Positions 16,342-24,151 of a stretch of DNA of 53,404 nucleotides are shown here, piece after piece. This DNA is from Chamaesiphon sp. 336R_metabinner_41 (GTDB lineage: Bacteria; Cyanobacteriota; Cyanobacteriia; Cyanobacteriales; Chamaesiphonaceae). The position numbers and the translations under genes were made by a program. The stretch lies in the NCBI GenBank assembly GCA_025359915.1, contig JANYDE010000162.1:1-53404 (forward strand), read 5' to 3'. Numbering within the stretch: the stretch's first letter is position 1; each line of letters starts with the position of its first letter. Under the pieces are notes generated by a model. That model did no database searches, was not told where the DNA came from, and was given only the letters and a program-made list of their open reading frames with translations.

Positions 16342-16875
16342 ATGAATATCCGCGAATTTTTTGAGTTAAGTGCTGGTAAATGGTTTTCCCAAAAGACTAG
16401 CCAACACTTAACATTGAAACAGTCAGAGCATGGAAAGTCCGATTTAGTCATTGAGATATTACCTACTGATAATCCCCAAGTCACCAACCTCTGTCAACAA
16501 GCAAGTATCGAGCCTAGCTCAATTTGGGGCGGCGTAAAATACACCTGGAAAGGAACAGTCGCATGGGATGCACAAACCCAAAATCCGGCAAATCAACAGG
16601 GTGAATCGATCGCAATTGCCATTCCCGATGCTCCAGAAGCTAGAACTGGTAAACTAGTTCATGCCTCTAGTACTAATGACAAATCTCCCCAAGTCGCTCG
16701 ATATACGATGGGTGATGACAATGCGCTGACTCTAATCACAAAACACGAACATACCTGCTCCGAAGAACGAGTTTGGTTCGAGAGCGATAACGTTCGAGTT
16801 CGCACCACCATTATCACCCAGGCGAATGGTGAATCATTGGCTTCCTTTTATTCTGAGATTCGGATGGGAAAATAG
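16342..16875 (+). CDS. CpcS/CpeS-family phycobiliprotein chromophore lyase
   Basis: Proteins of this family attach phycocyanobilin or related bilins to conserved Cys residues (Cys-84 type) of phycobiliproteins and have a lipocalin-like barrel. The 177-residue length is typical. Family features seen are the start MNIREFFELSAGKWFSQKT, the SIWGGVKYTWKGTVAW segment near residue 60, and the C-terminal strand pattern EERVWFESDNVRVRTTI and SFYSEIRMG. Which paralogue it is (CpcS, CpcU, CpeS or CpeU) cannot be decided by reading. It is consistent with the pcyA gene at 51.9 kb that makes the bilin. No usual Shine-Dalgarno sequence lies upstream because a repeat abuts the start. Confidence 0.85.
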   Translation: MNIREFFELSAGKWFSQKTSQHLTLKQSEHGKSDLVIEILPTDNPQVTNLCQQASIEPSSIWGGVKYTWKGTVAWDAQTQNPANQQGESIAIAIPDAPEARTGKLVHASSTNDKSPQVARYTMGDDNALTLITKHEHTCSEERVWFESDNVRVRTTIITQANGESLASFYSEIRMGK

Positions 16876-16917
16876 CTTTAGGCTTTTGGATTTAGGGGAA
16901 AGGGGCTTACCCACCCC

Positions 16918-16955
16918 GATAGAGCCGTAGGCTCTATCGCCCCTCCGAGGAGGGG
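16918..16955. repeat. Two adjacent hairpins downstream of the lyase gene
   Basis: GATAGAGCC-GTA-GGCTCTATC (16918-16938) is a perfect 9-bp stem and CCCCTCC-GA-GGAGGGG (16940-16955) a 7-bp stem. They lie 43 bp after the lyase stop and could terminate its transcript. The second resembles the end hairpins of the element at 40877-41060. Confidence 0.6.
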
Positions 16956-17059
16956 ACTTTCTACTCCCAACTCCCAACTTCCCCTTATCTATTGCCAAAG
17001 TTATGTCGAAATGTAACAATGCGGTTGGGATATTATTATTAGGTAAATTTTAAAAATAC

Positions 17060-18121
17060 GTGCAATCAAATCTAGTCGAACCAGTCAATCATAGTGCAGA
17101 TACGTTTGAGCGAGAACGGCTCCCCTTCACCATTCAAGATGTCCGAGCAGCGATCCCCAAACATTGTTTTGAGTCTTCTGTCTGGAAATCGTTATCTTAT
17201 TTCTTCCGCGATGTCGTAATTGTAGCTGGATTGTACGCGATCGCTTACAAATTAGATAATTGGTTATTTTACCCAGTATTCTGGTTCTTACAAGCCACCA
17301 TGTTTTGGGCATTGTTCGTAATCGGACATGATTGCGGACATGGTTCATTCTCCCGCTATAAGTGGCTGAATAACTTAGTCGGACACATTACCCACTCATT
17401 TATTCTCGTACCTTATCACGGTTGGCGGATCAGTCATCGGACGCACCACCACAATACTGGGAATATCGAAACCGACGAAAGTTGGTACCCAGTATCTGAA
17501 GGTAAATATGATGATATGAAGGGATGGGAGAAATTTCTCCGGTTCGACCTGACTTTATTACTCGCTTATCCATTATACTTATTCCGTCGATCGCCTGAGC
17601 GTCCAGGCGGTTCCCATTTTCACCCAGCTAGCCCTTTATTTCGCGAGTCGGAAAAATGGGACGTAATTACTAGCAGTATTTGCTGTGCGGTAATGGTTGG
17701 TTTAGTGGCTGCGGGTACATTTACCTGGGGTTGGCTGTGGTTAGTTAAATTCTATCTCATGCCTTATTTGGGATTTGTCGTCTGGTTGGATTTAGTAACC
17801 TTCCTCCATCACACCGATGACGATTTACCTTGGTATCGCGGTAAAGATTGGTACTTCCTCAAAGGTGCAATTTCGACGATCGATCATGATTATGGTTTGA
17901 TTAATGATATCCACCACAATATCGGCACCCACGTCGCTCATCATATCTTCCTAACTATCCCTCACTACCACCTCCTAGAGGCGACAGAGGCGATCAAACC
18001 AGTCTTAGGCGAATATTATCATAAATCCGATCGTTCCATCTGGGCAGCCTTCTGGGATGCCAAGGAGAACTGTCATTTTGTGACCAATACGGGGACGAAG
18101 ATTTACTATCAGTCTAAGTAA
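17060..18121 (+). CDS. desB: Omega-3 (delta-15) acyl-lipid fatty acid desaturase
   Basis: DesB adds the omega-3 double bond to acyl chains of membrane lipids, using ferredoxin in the thylakoid and plasma membranes. The 353-residue protein has the three histidine boxes that bind the di-iron centre: H90-DCGH94, H126-RTHH130 and H291-VAHH295. The sequence around them (LVPYHGWRISHRTHH, DESWYPVSE, YLFRRSPERPG, WLDLVTFLHHT, DWYFLKGAISTIDHDYG) matches DesB rather than the omega-6 enzyme DesA. The start is GTG at 17060. In other cyanobacteria desB is induced by cold. The region upstream contains an AT-rich TATTATTATT stretch at 17031-17040 that may include the -10 box. No other desaturase gene is near. 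Confidence 0.93.
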   Translation: MQSNLVEPVNHSADTFERERLPFTIQDVRAAIPKHCFESSVWKSLSYFFRDVVIVAGLYAIAYKLDNWLFYPVFWFLQATMFWALFVIGHDCGHGSFSRYKWLNNLVGHITHSFILVPYHGWRISHRTHHHNTGNIETDESWYPVSEGKYDDMKGWEKFLRFDLTLLLAYPLYLFRRSPERPGGSHFHPASPLFRESEKWDVITSSICCAVMVGLVAAGTFTWGWLWLVKFYLMPYLGFVVWLDLVTFLHHTDDDLPWYRGKDWYFLKGAISTIDHDYGLINDIHHNIGTHVAHHIFLTIPHYHLLEATEAIKPVLGEYYHKSDRSIWAAFWDAKENCHFVTNTGTKIYYQSK

Positions 18122-18146
18122 TGTGATTGCCGAAACAGAATATCTA

Positions 18147-18244
18147 GTCTGAACTGTGATGACAATGATTGAATGACGAACTATGATTAGTCGCTAGAAG
18201 GCAATCATAGTCTATCCTTTAATCATTCTAATCACAGTTGAGAC
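18147..18244. repeat. MITE-like element, copy 1 (98 bp)
   Basis: The ends GTCTGAACTGTGAT (18147-18160) and ATCACAGTTGAGAC (18231-18244) are inverted repeats with one mismatch. The pairing continues inward through ATGATT and AATCAT. The right 27 bases are the same as those of the 99-bp element at 26261-26359 except for one base. No protein is encoded. It lies between desB and the thioredoxin gene. Confidence 0.65.
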
Positions 18245-18323
18245 GTTATTAAGGGTCAATCATCAAGCAACTCGATCGATCTTGCTTTACTCTAGAAGGT
18301 AATAATATTAGGAGTTTATCAAA

Positions 18324-18647
18324 GTGGGTAGCGTTACAGTCATCAGTGATTCACAATTTGAGAGTGAAGTTTTAAAAGCCGAATTACCTGTCCTAGTATA
18401 CCTTTGGGCGGCATGGTGCGGGCCTTGTCGATTGGTTTCACCCTCGATCGATTGGATTGCGACTAATTATGCCGATCGAGTTAAAGTAGTGAAGATGGAA
18501 ATAGATCCAAATCCTGAAACTGTTAAAGCGTATAAGGTAGAAGGCGTTCCCGCAATTCGACTGTTTAAGGGCGATGAAGTCGTTCACTCTTGGGAAGGCG
18601 CGATTAGTAAAGCGAAATTAACCACGATGCTCGATAGTAATCTTTAA
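18324..18647 (+). CDS. Thioredoxin
   Basis: This 107-residue protein is a standard single-domain thioredoxin, reducing protein disulfides with electrons from ferredoxin- or NADPH-thioredoxin reductase. The active site W31-C-G-P-C35 is intact. The cis-proline motif is present as GVPAIRLF, and the preceding FESEVL and LVYLWAAWCGPC strands fit. The start is GTG at 18324 with AGGAG at 18310-18314, which decides the start. It is 95 bp upstream of the start of an aminotransferase gene on the same strand. In cyanobacteria several thioredoxin types exist (m, x, y and others), and I do not assign the type. Confidence 0.92.
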   Translation: MGSVTVISDSQFESEVLKAELPVLVYLWAAWCGPCRLVSPSIDWIATNYADRVKVVKMEIDPNPETVKAYKVEGVPAIRLFKGDEVVHSWEGAISKAKLTTMLDSNL

Positions 18648-18742
18648 TATAATTAAAGATCTAGTTGTTCATGAATATTTTTTAATTATCGTTGAGTTGG
18701 TGCGTTACGCTCCGCGATAACACACCCTACGATATTTATTTT

Positions 18743-19906
18743 ATGCGTTTTTCTCAACGTCTCCAACCATTGAAAAGTAATGTATTCGCTGATATGGATC
18801 GAGCGAAGGGAAGAGCGCGGGAACTGGGACAGAAAATAATCGATCTATCTTTGGGTTCGTCAGATTTACCAACACCAGCTCATGTAATTGCCGCGATTCA
18901 ATCGGCTTTAATCGATCCGAGTACTCACGGTTATTTACTATTTAATGGTACCCGATTATTTCGGGAAGCTGTGGCAAATTGGTACACGAATAAATATGGG
19001 ATAAATGTCGATCCAGAAACAGAAGTATTGCCGCTGATTGGTTCGCAAGAAGGTACCGCACATTTACCCTTAGCCATTCTCGAACCTGGGGATATCGCTT
19101 TGCTAATGGATCCTGGCTATCCCTCCCACGCAGGCGGTGTGTATTTGGCTGGAGGTGAAATTTATTCGATGCCCTTATTAGCGGAGAATGGATTCTTGCC
19201 TGTATTGGCTGATATTCCGCCTGCAACCCTAGCGAAATCACGAATGATGGTATTGAGCTATCCGCATAATCCTACCACCGCGATCGCGCCCCTAGCCTTC
19301 TTTGAGGCGGCGGTGGCTTTTTGTCAGCAACATGATATTGTGTTGGTGCATGATTTCCCTTATGGGGATATGGTATTTAGCGATATTCAGGTACCATCGA
19401 TATTGCAAGCCGATCGATCGAAAAGTGTCTCGATCGAGTTTTTTACGATGTCGAAGTCGTATAATATGGGTGGGTTTAGAATCGGTTATGCGATCGGTAA
19501 TCGGGAATTAATTCAAGCTTTACGCCAAGTTAAGGCGGTGGTCGATTTTAATCAGTATTTAGGTATTTTACACGGTGCTGCTGCCGCGCTTGGTGGCGAG
19601 CAAAGTTGTGTCAAGAATACGGTTGATACGTTTAAACAGCGGCGAGATACGTTTGTGAAAGCTTTGGCGGGTATTGGCTGGGATGTGCCTACGCCGGATG
19701 CGACGATGTATATCTGGGCTAAGTTACCGCCAAAATGGGAGCATGATTCGATCGGGTTTTGTACGGAATTAGTCTGTCAAACTGGTGTCGCTGCTTCTCC
19801 TGGCGTGGGCTTTGGCAAGTGTGGTGAGGGTTATGTGCGGTTTGCTTTGGTACATGAGCCTGCTAAATTGCAATTGGCTGTCGATCGAATCGCAACTTTT
19901 TTGTGA
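18743..19906 (+). CDS. PLP-dependent aminotransferase (LL-diaminopimelate/aspartate type)
   Basis: This is a fold-type I aminotransferase. ATG at 18743 (MRFSQRLQPLKSNVFADMD) is preferred over an upstream in-frame ATG at 18692, whose first 17 codons look non-coding and come from a repeat-like stretch. That gives 387 residues. The cofactor lysine is in TMSKSYNMGGFRIGYAIGN (K238 in this numbering). LLMDPGYPSH, the SYPHNPTTA motif and VHDFPYGD are the other PLP-site elements. The sequence resembles LL-diaminopimelate aminotransferases of lysine synthesis and related succinyl-DAP and alanine aminotransferases. The exact substrate cannot be read. It may share a transcript with thioredoxin. Confidence 0.82.
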   Translation: MRFSQRLQPLKSNVFADMDRAKGRARELGQKIIDLSLGSSDLPTPAHVIAAIQSALIDPSTHGYLLFNGTRLFREAVANWYTNKYGINVDPETEVLPLIGSQEGTAHLPLAILEPGDIALLMDPGYPSHAGGVYLAGGEIYSMPLLAENGFLPVLADIPPATLAKSRMMVLSYPHNPTTAIAPLAFFEAAVAFCQQHDIVLVHDFPYGDMVFSDIQVPSILQADRSKSVSIEFFTMSKSYNMGGFRIGYAIGNRELIQALRQVKAVVDFNQYLGILHGAAAALGGEQSCVKNTVDTFKQRRDTFVKALAGIGWDVPTPDATMYIWAKLPPKWEHDSIGFCTELVCQTGVAASPGVGFGKCGEGYVRFALVHEPAKLQLAVDRIATFL

Positions 19907-19927
19907 ATATTTATATTTATATTTATC

Positions 19928-20797
19928 TCAACCCAGTCCTGCTTGATTTGATTTAGGAATGACTAATCGCATTCCACTCTTTTTCCCATCGCTATCGCCA
20001 TGATAACGAGGGATAATATGAATTGTGGCATGATTCATGGCTTGTCCTCCGGCTTTATTGATATTCATCCCCACATTAAAGCCATCGGGTTGAAATTCTT
20101 GGGTGAGAATTGATTGAACTTTATTCGCCATCAACCAGCAAGCTGATTGTTCTTTGGCTGGTAGCTCAAAATAATTGCTAATATGTCGTTTTGGAACGAT
20201 TAAGACGTGCCCTTTGTTGAGTGGATATCCATCGAACATTGCGTAGGCGGTGGCTGATTCTGTGAGTAAGTTTATTTTGCGATGGGGATTGCAGAAGATG
20301 CAATTATTCGGTGAATTCCATTGGTGGTTGTAATGGACATATTCATAAATCTCGCAGTATTCATTTAACTGAATAGATTTGAATGGCAGTTTGACAGTGC
20401 ATTGATACGTTGGTTTCTTATGAACGTAATGTTCTCGAAATCCTTCTTTCCGTAAATCTCGCCTGACTGCATAATATGCCTTACCTCCAGGCTTGAGTAA
20501 ATGCGCTATATTCATCAATACATCCGCCTGAATTTCTGGCATTAATACATTGAGGACATAACAGCAAACGATCGAATCAAATTTACCTTCAGGATATGTA
20601 TTCGCATAGTATGGATCGTAGCCAGTAATATCAAAACCCTTTTGTTGCAAAAATTTTACATCATTTCCCAATCCACAGCCAAAATCAAGAATGCGTCCTG
20701 TGAGTAAATTTTGTGCTAATAAAAACTGGACTGGTGACGATAACTTGATTCGATCGATCGCAGTAAGATGACTAAAACTGTTTGCTTGTTTCCTCAT
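19928..20797 (-). CDS. Fusion of SAM methyltransferase and HIT-family domain
   Basis: Two unrelated domains are joined in 289 residues. Residues about 15-155 are a class I SAM-dependent methyltransferase: motif I DFGCGLGNDV (38-47), the acidic loop GYDPYY (59-64) and LLKPGGKAYYAVRR (100-113). Residues about 163-280 are a HIT-family domain: a zinc-type C166-x2-C169, GHVLIVPKRHISNYFEL (196-212) and the histidine-triad region QAMNHATIHIIPRYHGD (252-268). The triad normally reads HxHxH, and its middle His is the nucleophile that takes the nucleotide in hydrolysis. Here it reads H256-A-T258-I-H260, checked on the DNA. So the HIT half may have lost hydrolase activity or use another mechanism. The substrate is unknown; a nucleotide-linked one is implied by HIT. 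It is convergent with the aminotransferase gene. Confidence 0.83.
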   Translation of the reverse strand: MRKQANSFSHLTAIDRIKLSSPVQFLLAQNLLTGRILDFGCGLGNDVKFLQQKGFDITGYDPYYANTYPEGKFDSIVCCYVLNVLMPEIQADVLMNIAHLLKPGGKAYYAVRRDLRKEGFREHYVHKKPTYQCTVKLPFKSIQLNEYCEIYEYVHYNHQWNSPNNCIFCNPHRKINLLTESATAYAMFDGYPLNKGHVLIVPKRHISNYFELPAKEQSACWLMANKVQSILTQEFQPDGFNVGMNINKAGGQAMNHATIHIIPRYHGDSDGKKSGMRLVIPKSNQAGLG

Positions 20798-20905
20798 TTA
20801 AAATTAACGATTGCGGCTAAAATAATTGATTAGTAACAATTTTGCCGAACGATATTCTTCAATCTCTATTGCAATTTTAACATCATAATCCAACTTGATA
20901 TTTAA

Positions 20906-21412
20906 TCAAACCAATTTATCAATTAGTCCACTAATTGATTTCTGAATCTTTTGCTTCCGCGACCACTTTTCAAAAGCTTTGTTGTAGGTTTGTCCTTGAC
21001 GTTGATAAAAGAATTTCCAGGCATCCAAACCAAAGCCCATACTCCAGCAAACTAGCACGTACAAAGACCAAAGTGTCCCGATTCCGGTCAGGAAATTCAG
21101 GGCAATCAAGCAGGTATTGGTAATTACATATTTACCTGCTTTTTCCTGAAACTTCGATCGACGATAGATCTCAAACTCTCGAAATTTCTCGCTGCTAGTC
21201 TGTTGAGTCAGCCACTTAGTTTCAGCCAGCTTGAGGGTATCTGGCGAAATTCGCAATTCATCAGCAATTTCTAATAACTGCGCGTAAGATAATTCTGTAT
21301 CTGAATGAGGATATTGCGCCAAAGCAATATTTAGGATCTGTTGAACAGCTTCCTGATTGTAGGCGCGAGTTAAAGACTGTTCGGATGAGTTCATATCTAT
21401 TCGATTCGCCAA
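20906..21412 (-). CDS. 2TM-domain protein
   Basis: The 168-residue protein has a soluble N-terminal half (to about 75) that looks like a helical DNA-binding or signalling region (EAVQQILNIALAQ, YAQLLEIADELRISPDTLKLA) and a C-terminal 2TM domain with two hydrophobic segments at about 94-118 and 120-137 (VITNTCLIALNFLTGIGTLW, LYVLVCWSMGFGLDAWKFF). The form is known in cyanobacteria, sometimes with permuted or HTH-like N-termini. The function is unknown. The ATG at 21410-21412 gives the full frame, but M7 (MNSSEQ) is also possible. The AGGCTCCGCCAACG repeat is 4 bp upstream of the start. Confidence 0.7.
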   Translation of the reverse strand: MANRIDMNSSEQSLTRAYNQEAVQQILNIALAQYPHSDTELSYAQLLEIADELRISPDTLKLAETKWLTQQTSSEKFREFEIYRRSKFQEKAGKYVITNTCLIALNFLTGIGTLWSLYVLVCWSMGFGLDAWKFFYQRQGQTYNKAFEKWSRKQKIQKSISGLIDKLV

Positions 21413-21431
21413 GGCGAGGCTCCGCCAACGA
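21411..21431. repeat. AGGCTCCGCCAACG repeat
   Basis: CAAGGCGAGGCTCCGCCAAC lies at 21411-21430. With TTCG and GAA on the sides it forms a palindrome. It abuts the start codon of the 2TM-domain gene and is one of six or more copies in the window. Confidence 0.6.
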
Positions 21432-21540
21432 ACTAATGGCTAAGTAAGTGGATAGACAAATATCTACCCCTAAATTATGACATTTTTAACTGAGAGCGGA
21501 TGAATCGCTTGTTACCCAAATCCCCGTACTTGACAGCAGT

Positions 21541-21750
21541 TTAGCCGACTATTTTCCACCAGCCAAAACTAGGGCCGATCCAGCGCACCATAAACCACCC
21601 AAATACCAATAACCAAACCCCAATCCAAGCACCTTGAGTACTAACTCGCACAAAGTCTTCTGACTGGGTTGTTGTCAGCGGGAGCCACGCAACAATCCTT
21701 TTTCCTTCGGGCTTTCCGTTATTCTCTTTCCGTCTTTTTGCATCACCCAT
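21541..21750 (-). CDS. DUF2839 family small membrane protein
   Basis: This 69-residue protein starts MGDAKRRKENNGKPEGKRI, the typical start of DUF2839, and ends in a single hydrophobic segment (WIGVWLLVFGWFMVRWIG, about 42-60). The family is small, found in cyanobacteria and plastids, and has no known function. It should lie in the membrane with its basic N-terminus in the cytoplasm. The gene is monocistronic, 151 bp from the moaB 3' end. Confidence 0.85.
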   Translation of the reverse strand: MGDAKRRKENNGKPEGKRIVAWLPLTTTQSEDFVRVSTQGAWIGVWLLVFGWFMVRWIGPSFGWWKIVG

Positions 21751-21834
21751 TACTATTTCTTGATCGACTCTACGTATTTAAAGAATCTAGATAGTATGCA
21801 AGAGTGTTGTCAAGCTTTGGTAACTAATTTTAAT

Positions 21835-21900
21835 GCGAAGATCTTTATCCCGCCCTAACCCTCCTCTTGGAAAGTAGTTCTAAGGGGGTTGGGGGTAAAA
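21835..21900. repeat. Partial long-inverted-repeat copy
   Basis: GCGAAGATCTTTATCCCGCC then CTAACCCTCC (21835-21864) and AAGGGGGTTGGGGGTAA (21882-21898) are diverged versions of the arms of the family complete at 40877-41060 and 51403-51578. They fill the gap at the moaB 3' end. Confidence 0.45.
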
Positions 21901-21901
21901 A

Positions 21902-22426
21902 CTATCCCAACTGAGTGACCAAATGTATTAGTTCGGGCAAAATGAGTTTTTCCATCCCTAGTTGTACTGCACCACGGGAGCCAGGAAGAGAGAAAACTAG
22001 CAAATGCTTGTATGTCCCGGCGATGGCGCGGGAGCTGATGGCGCGGGAGCCGATCTCTTGATAACTGAGAAACCGAAAAATTTCCCCAAATCCAGGTAAG
22101 GTTTTGGTGAGACAATTAGCGATCGCATCGTAAGTACAATCGCGGGGAGATATACCCGTACCGCCATTGAAAACGATCACTTGAATTGGCGGTATGCTGT
22201 TTGCTGCGATGTCTAGTTGGGCGCGAATCTGGGTCGGTTCGTCAGGGATAATTTGATAATGACCAACTTTATGTCCCGCAGCTAGCAGTAGTTGTTTGAT
22301 TAATTCACCACTGCTATCTGTTTCAGGTGTGCGCGTGTCACTGACTGTGATTACCGCACAATTAATCGAGATCGCCTTGTGGCACGCTTGCGTGATGGAA
22401 GTCGGATCTGGATGAGGTTGGGACAT
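21902..22426 (-). CDS. moaB: Molybdenum cofactor biosynthesis protein B
   Basis: MoaB/MogA proteins adenylylate molybdopterin before molybdate insertion. The 174-residue protein has the MoCF-binding fold with VITVSDTRTPETDSSG (25-40), VIVFNGGTGISPRDCTYDAI (83-102, with the GGTG loop) and VFSLPGSRGAVQLGMEKLILPEL near 144-166. The start region HPDPTSITQACHKAISINCAV fits the short MoaB type. The gene begins 6 bp after the psb28 stop on the same strand, so the two are probably co-transcribed, though no functional link is known. MoCo enzymes such as nitrate reductase are the likely end users. Confidence 0.93.
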   Translation of the reverse strand: MSQPHPDPTSITQACHKAISINCAVITVSDTRTPETDSSGELIKQLLLAAGHKVGHYQIIPDEPTQIRAQLDIAANSIPPIQVIVFNGGTGISPRDCTYDAIANCLTKTLPGFGEIFRFLSYQEIGSRAISSRAIAGTYKHLLVFSLPGSRGAVQLGMEKLILPELIHLVTQLG

Positions 22427-22432
22427 CGCTAA

Positions 22433-22771
22433 TTACTCAGCTTTTTTCAACCCGAGTCCATTTGCTTCGGAATAGCGTTCCATGAATCGCATGAACCGAT
22501 CCCACTCTGCACTAGAATTCATGATGTACAAGACTTCTAGTGCTTCTGGTTTGCCATTGACAAATTTTGCTTTGACTTCACGGGTGGTAATCTCACCTTC
22601 TTCGTCAAGCATGTACATTCCAGTCACTTCTTCGTTGACTTCGTTACCCAGGATTGCTGGCTTCTCGAAGTAGAATGAAGCGGTGCTTTGTTCGCCTGAT
22701 TTTGATCTGGTGAGTTTGACATCCGGAACTACGGGTTCAGTGATGCCTACCGAAAACTGAATTTGCGCCAT
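22433..22771 (-). CDS. psb28: Photosystem II assembly protein Psb28
   Basis: Psb28 binds the PSII assembly intermediate around CP47 and cytochrome b559 on the cytoplasmic side, and it leaves before the mature complex forms. The 112-residue protein is the normal size. The start [20 protein letters not shown], the FYFEKPAIL segment and the C-terminal [24 protein letters not shown] are conserved family features, close to the Psb28-1 type. It is transcribed with moaB and is divergent from bioF over 56 bp, so the two promoters must overlap there. Confidence 0.96.
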   Translation of the reverse strand: MAQIQFSVGITEPVVPDVKLTRSKSGEQSTASFYFEKPAILGNEVNEEVTGMYMLDEEGEITTREVKAKFVNGKPEALEVLYIMNSSAEWDRFMRFMERYSEANGLGLKKAE

Positions 22772-22827
22772 GAAAATTTTTGTTTAATATTTATTAATAT
22801 ATCTTAGCTTGATCGAGAGTTCCAAAA

Positions 22828-24012
22828 TTGACTGACTTAAATCCTTATGACTGGATCGATCGATCTTTGGAGACGATCGAACGAGCGAATTGGTATCGAT
22901 CGACTCAAGTTATGACTAGTTTACCTGGAACTGAGGTGGTGATTGACGGTCGATCTTTGATTAATTTTGGTAGTAATGATTATCTTGGCTTGGCTAGTGA
23001 TGAGCGAGTGATTCGGGCGGCAATTCAGGCGACACAAGCATTTGGTACGGGGGCGACTGGTTCGCGGCTGATGAGCGGACACAAGCAAGTCCATCAAGAT
23101 TTGGAATTGGCGATTGCAACGTTAAAGGGCACTGAAGCTGCTTTAGTCTTTAGTTCGGGCTACTTAGCCAATTTGGGCACAATCGCGGCTCTAGTGGGCA
23201 AGAAAGACCTAATCCTGAGCGATCGACTCAATCATTCCAGTCTCAAAAATGGCGCGTTGCTCAGTGGTGCCACAACGATCGAATATCAGCATTGCGATAT
23301 CGACGATCTCCGCCAACATTTGCAGGTACATCGAGCCAATTACCGTCGCTGTTTGATTATTACAGATACCGTTTTTAGTATGGATGGGGATATCTGTCCG
23401 TTGCCAGATATTCTGGATCTGTCGATCGAATACAGCTCGATGTTATTAGTAGATGAAGCTCATGCCACAGGTATCTTTGGAGCCACTGGAGCGGGAGTTG
23501 TCGAGCATGATCATCTGGCAGGAAAACCACTGATCGAGATCGGGACATTGAGCAAAGCCATCGGTAGTTTGGGTGGCTATGTCGCTGGTAGCAATAGTCT
23601 GATCAATTTTCTCAAGAATCGCTGTGCGAGTTGGATTTATACCACCGGATTATCCCCTGCCGATACCGCTGCGGCACTTACCTCGATCGAAATCATTACC
23701 ACCACGCCCCAACTCCGTCAACAATTGTGGCAAAATATAGATTACTTAAAACAACTATTCAATCGACAACTCCCACAACTTCGACTAATTCCATCGGTAT
23801 CGCCAATTATCTGTCTCGAACTACCAGATGCTCAAAGGGCGATCTTGATCGGTAGTAAACTCAAGCAAGCAGGCATCTTTGCCCCTGCAATTCGTCCGCC
23901 AACCGTACCCACTAGTAGAATTAGACTATCGCTGATGGCAACTCATCAACGATCGCAATTAGATCGATTGGTTAATACGATTGACCTCATATTTAGCGAA
24001 GCTAAAAATTGA
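22828..24012 (+). CDS. bioF: 8-amino-7-oxononanoate synthase
   Basis: BioF joins pimeloyl-ACP (or pimeloyl-CoA) with alanine, the first step of the biotin ring pathway. The 394-residue protein is an alpha-oxoamine synthase: GSNDYLGLA (48-56), [13 protein letters not shown] (73-85), [23 protein letters not shown] (208-218) and the PLP lysine K243 in [13 protein letters not shown]. Related AOS enzymes such as KBL and 5-aminolevulinate synthase differ in these motifs, and biotin synthesis is the most likely role. The start is TTG at 22828; alternatives inside are less likely because residues 1-25 read as real coding ([20 protein letters not shown]). No other bio gene is adjacent. Confidence 0.92.
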   Translation: MTDLNPYDWIDRSLETIERANWYRSTQVMTSLPGTEVVIDGRSLINFGSNDYLGLASDERVIRAAIQATQAFGTGATGSRLMSGHKQVHQDLELAIATLKGTEAALVFSSGYLANLGTIAALVGKKDLILSDRLNHSSLKNGALLSGATTIEYQHCDIDDLRQHLQVHRANYRRCLIITDTVFSMDGDICPLPDILDLSIEYSSMLLVDEAHATGIFGATGAGVVEHDHLAGKPLIEIGTLSKAIGSLGGYVAGSNSLINFLKNRCASWIYTTGLSPADTAAALTSIEIITTTPQLRQQLWQNIDYLKQLFNRQLPQLRLIPSVSPIICLELPDAQRAILIGSKLKQAGIFAPAIRPPTVPTSRIRLSLMATHQRSQLDRLVNTIDLIFSEAKN

Positions 24013-24151
24013 ATCCAATCGATATCTATCCATCTACCACGCTTGACAAAGTAACCCTAAAAAAATCACAATAGTTCACACAGAGTGTCAATTAAAAGAT
24101 CTCTTAATTAATGTATGCTCTAGTTCAACTCCCCCTCACCCCTTACAAGTT

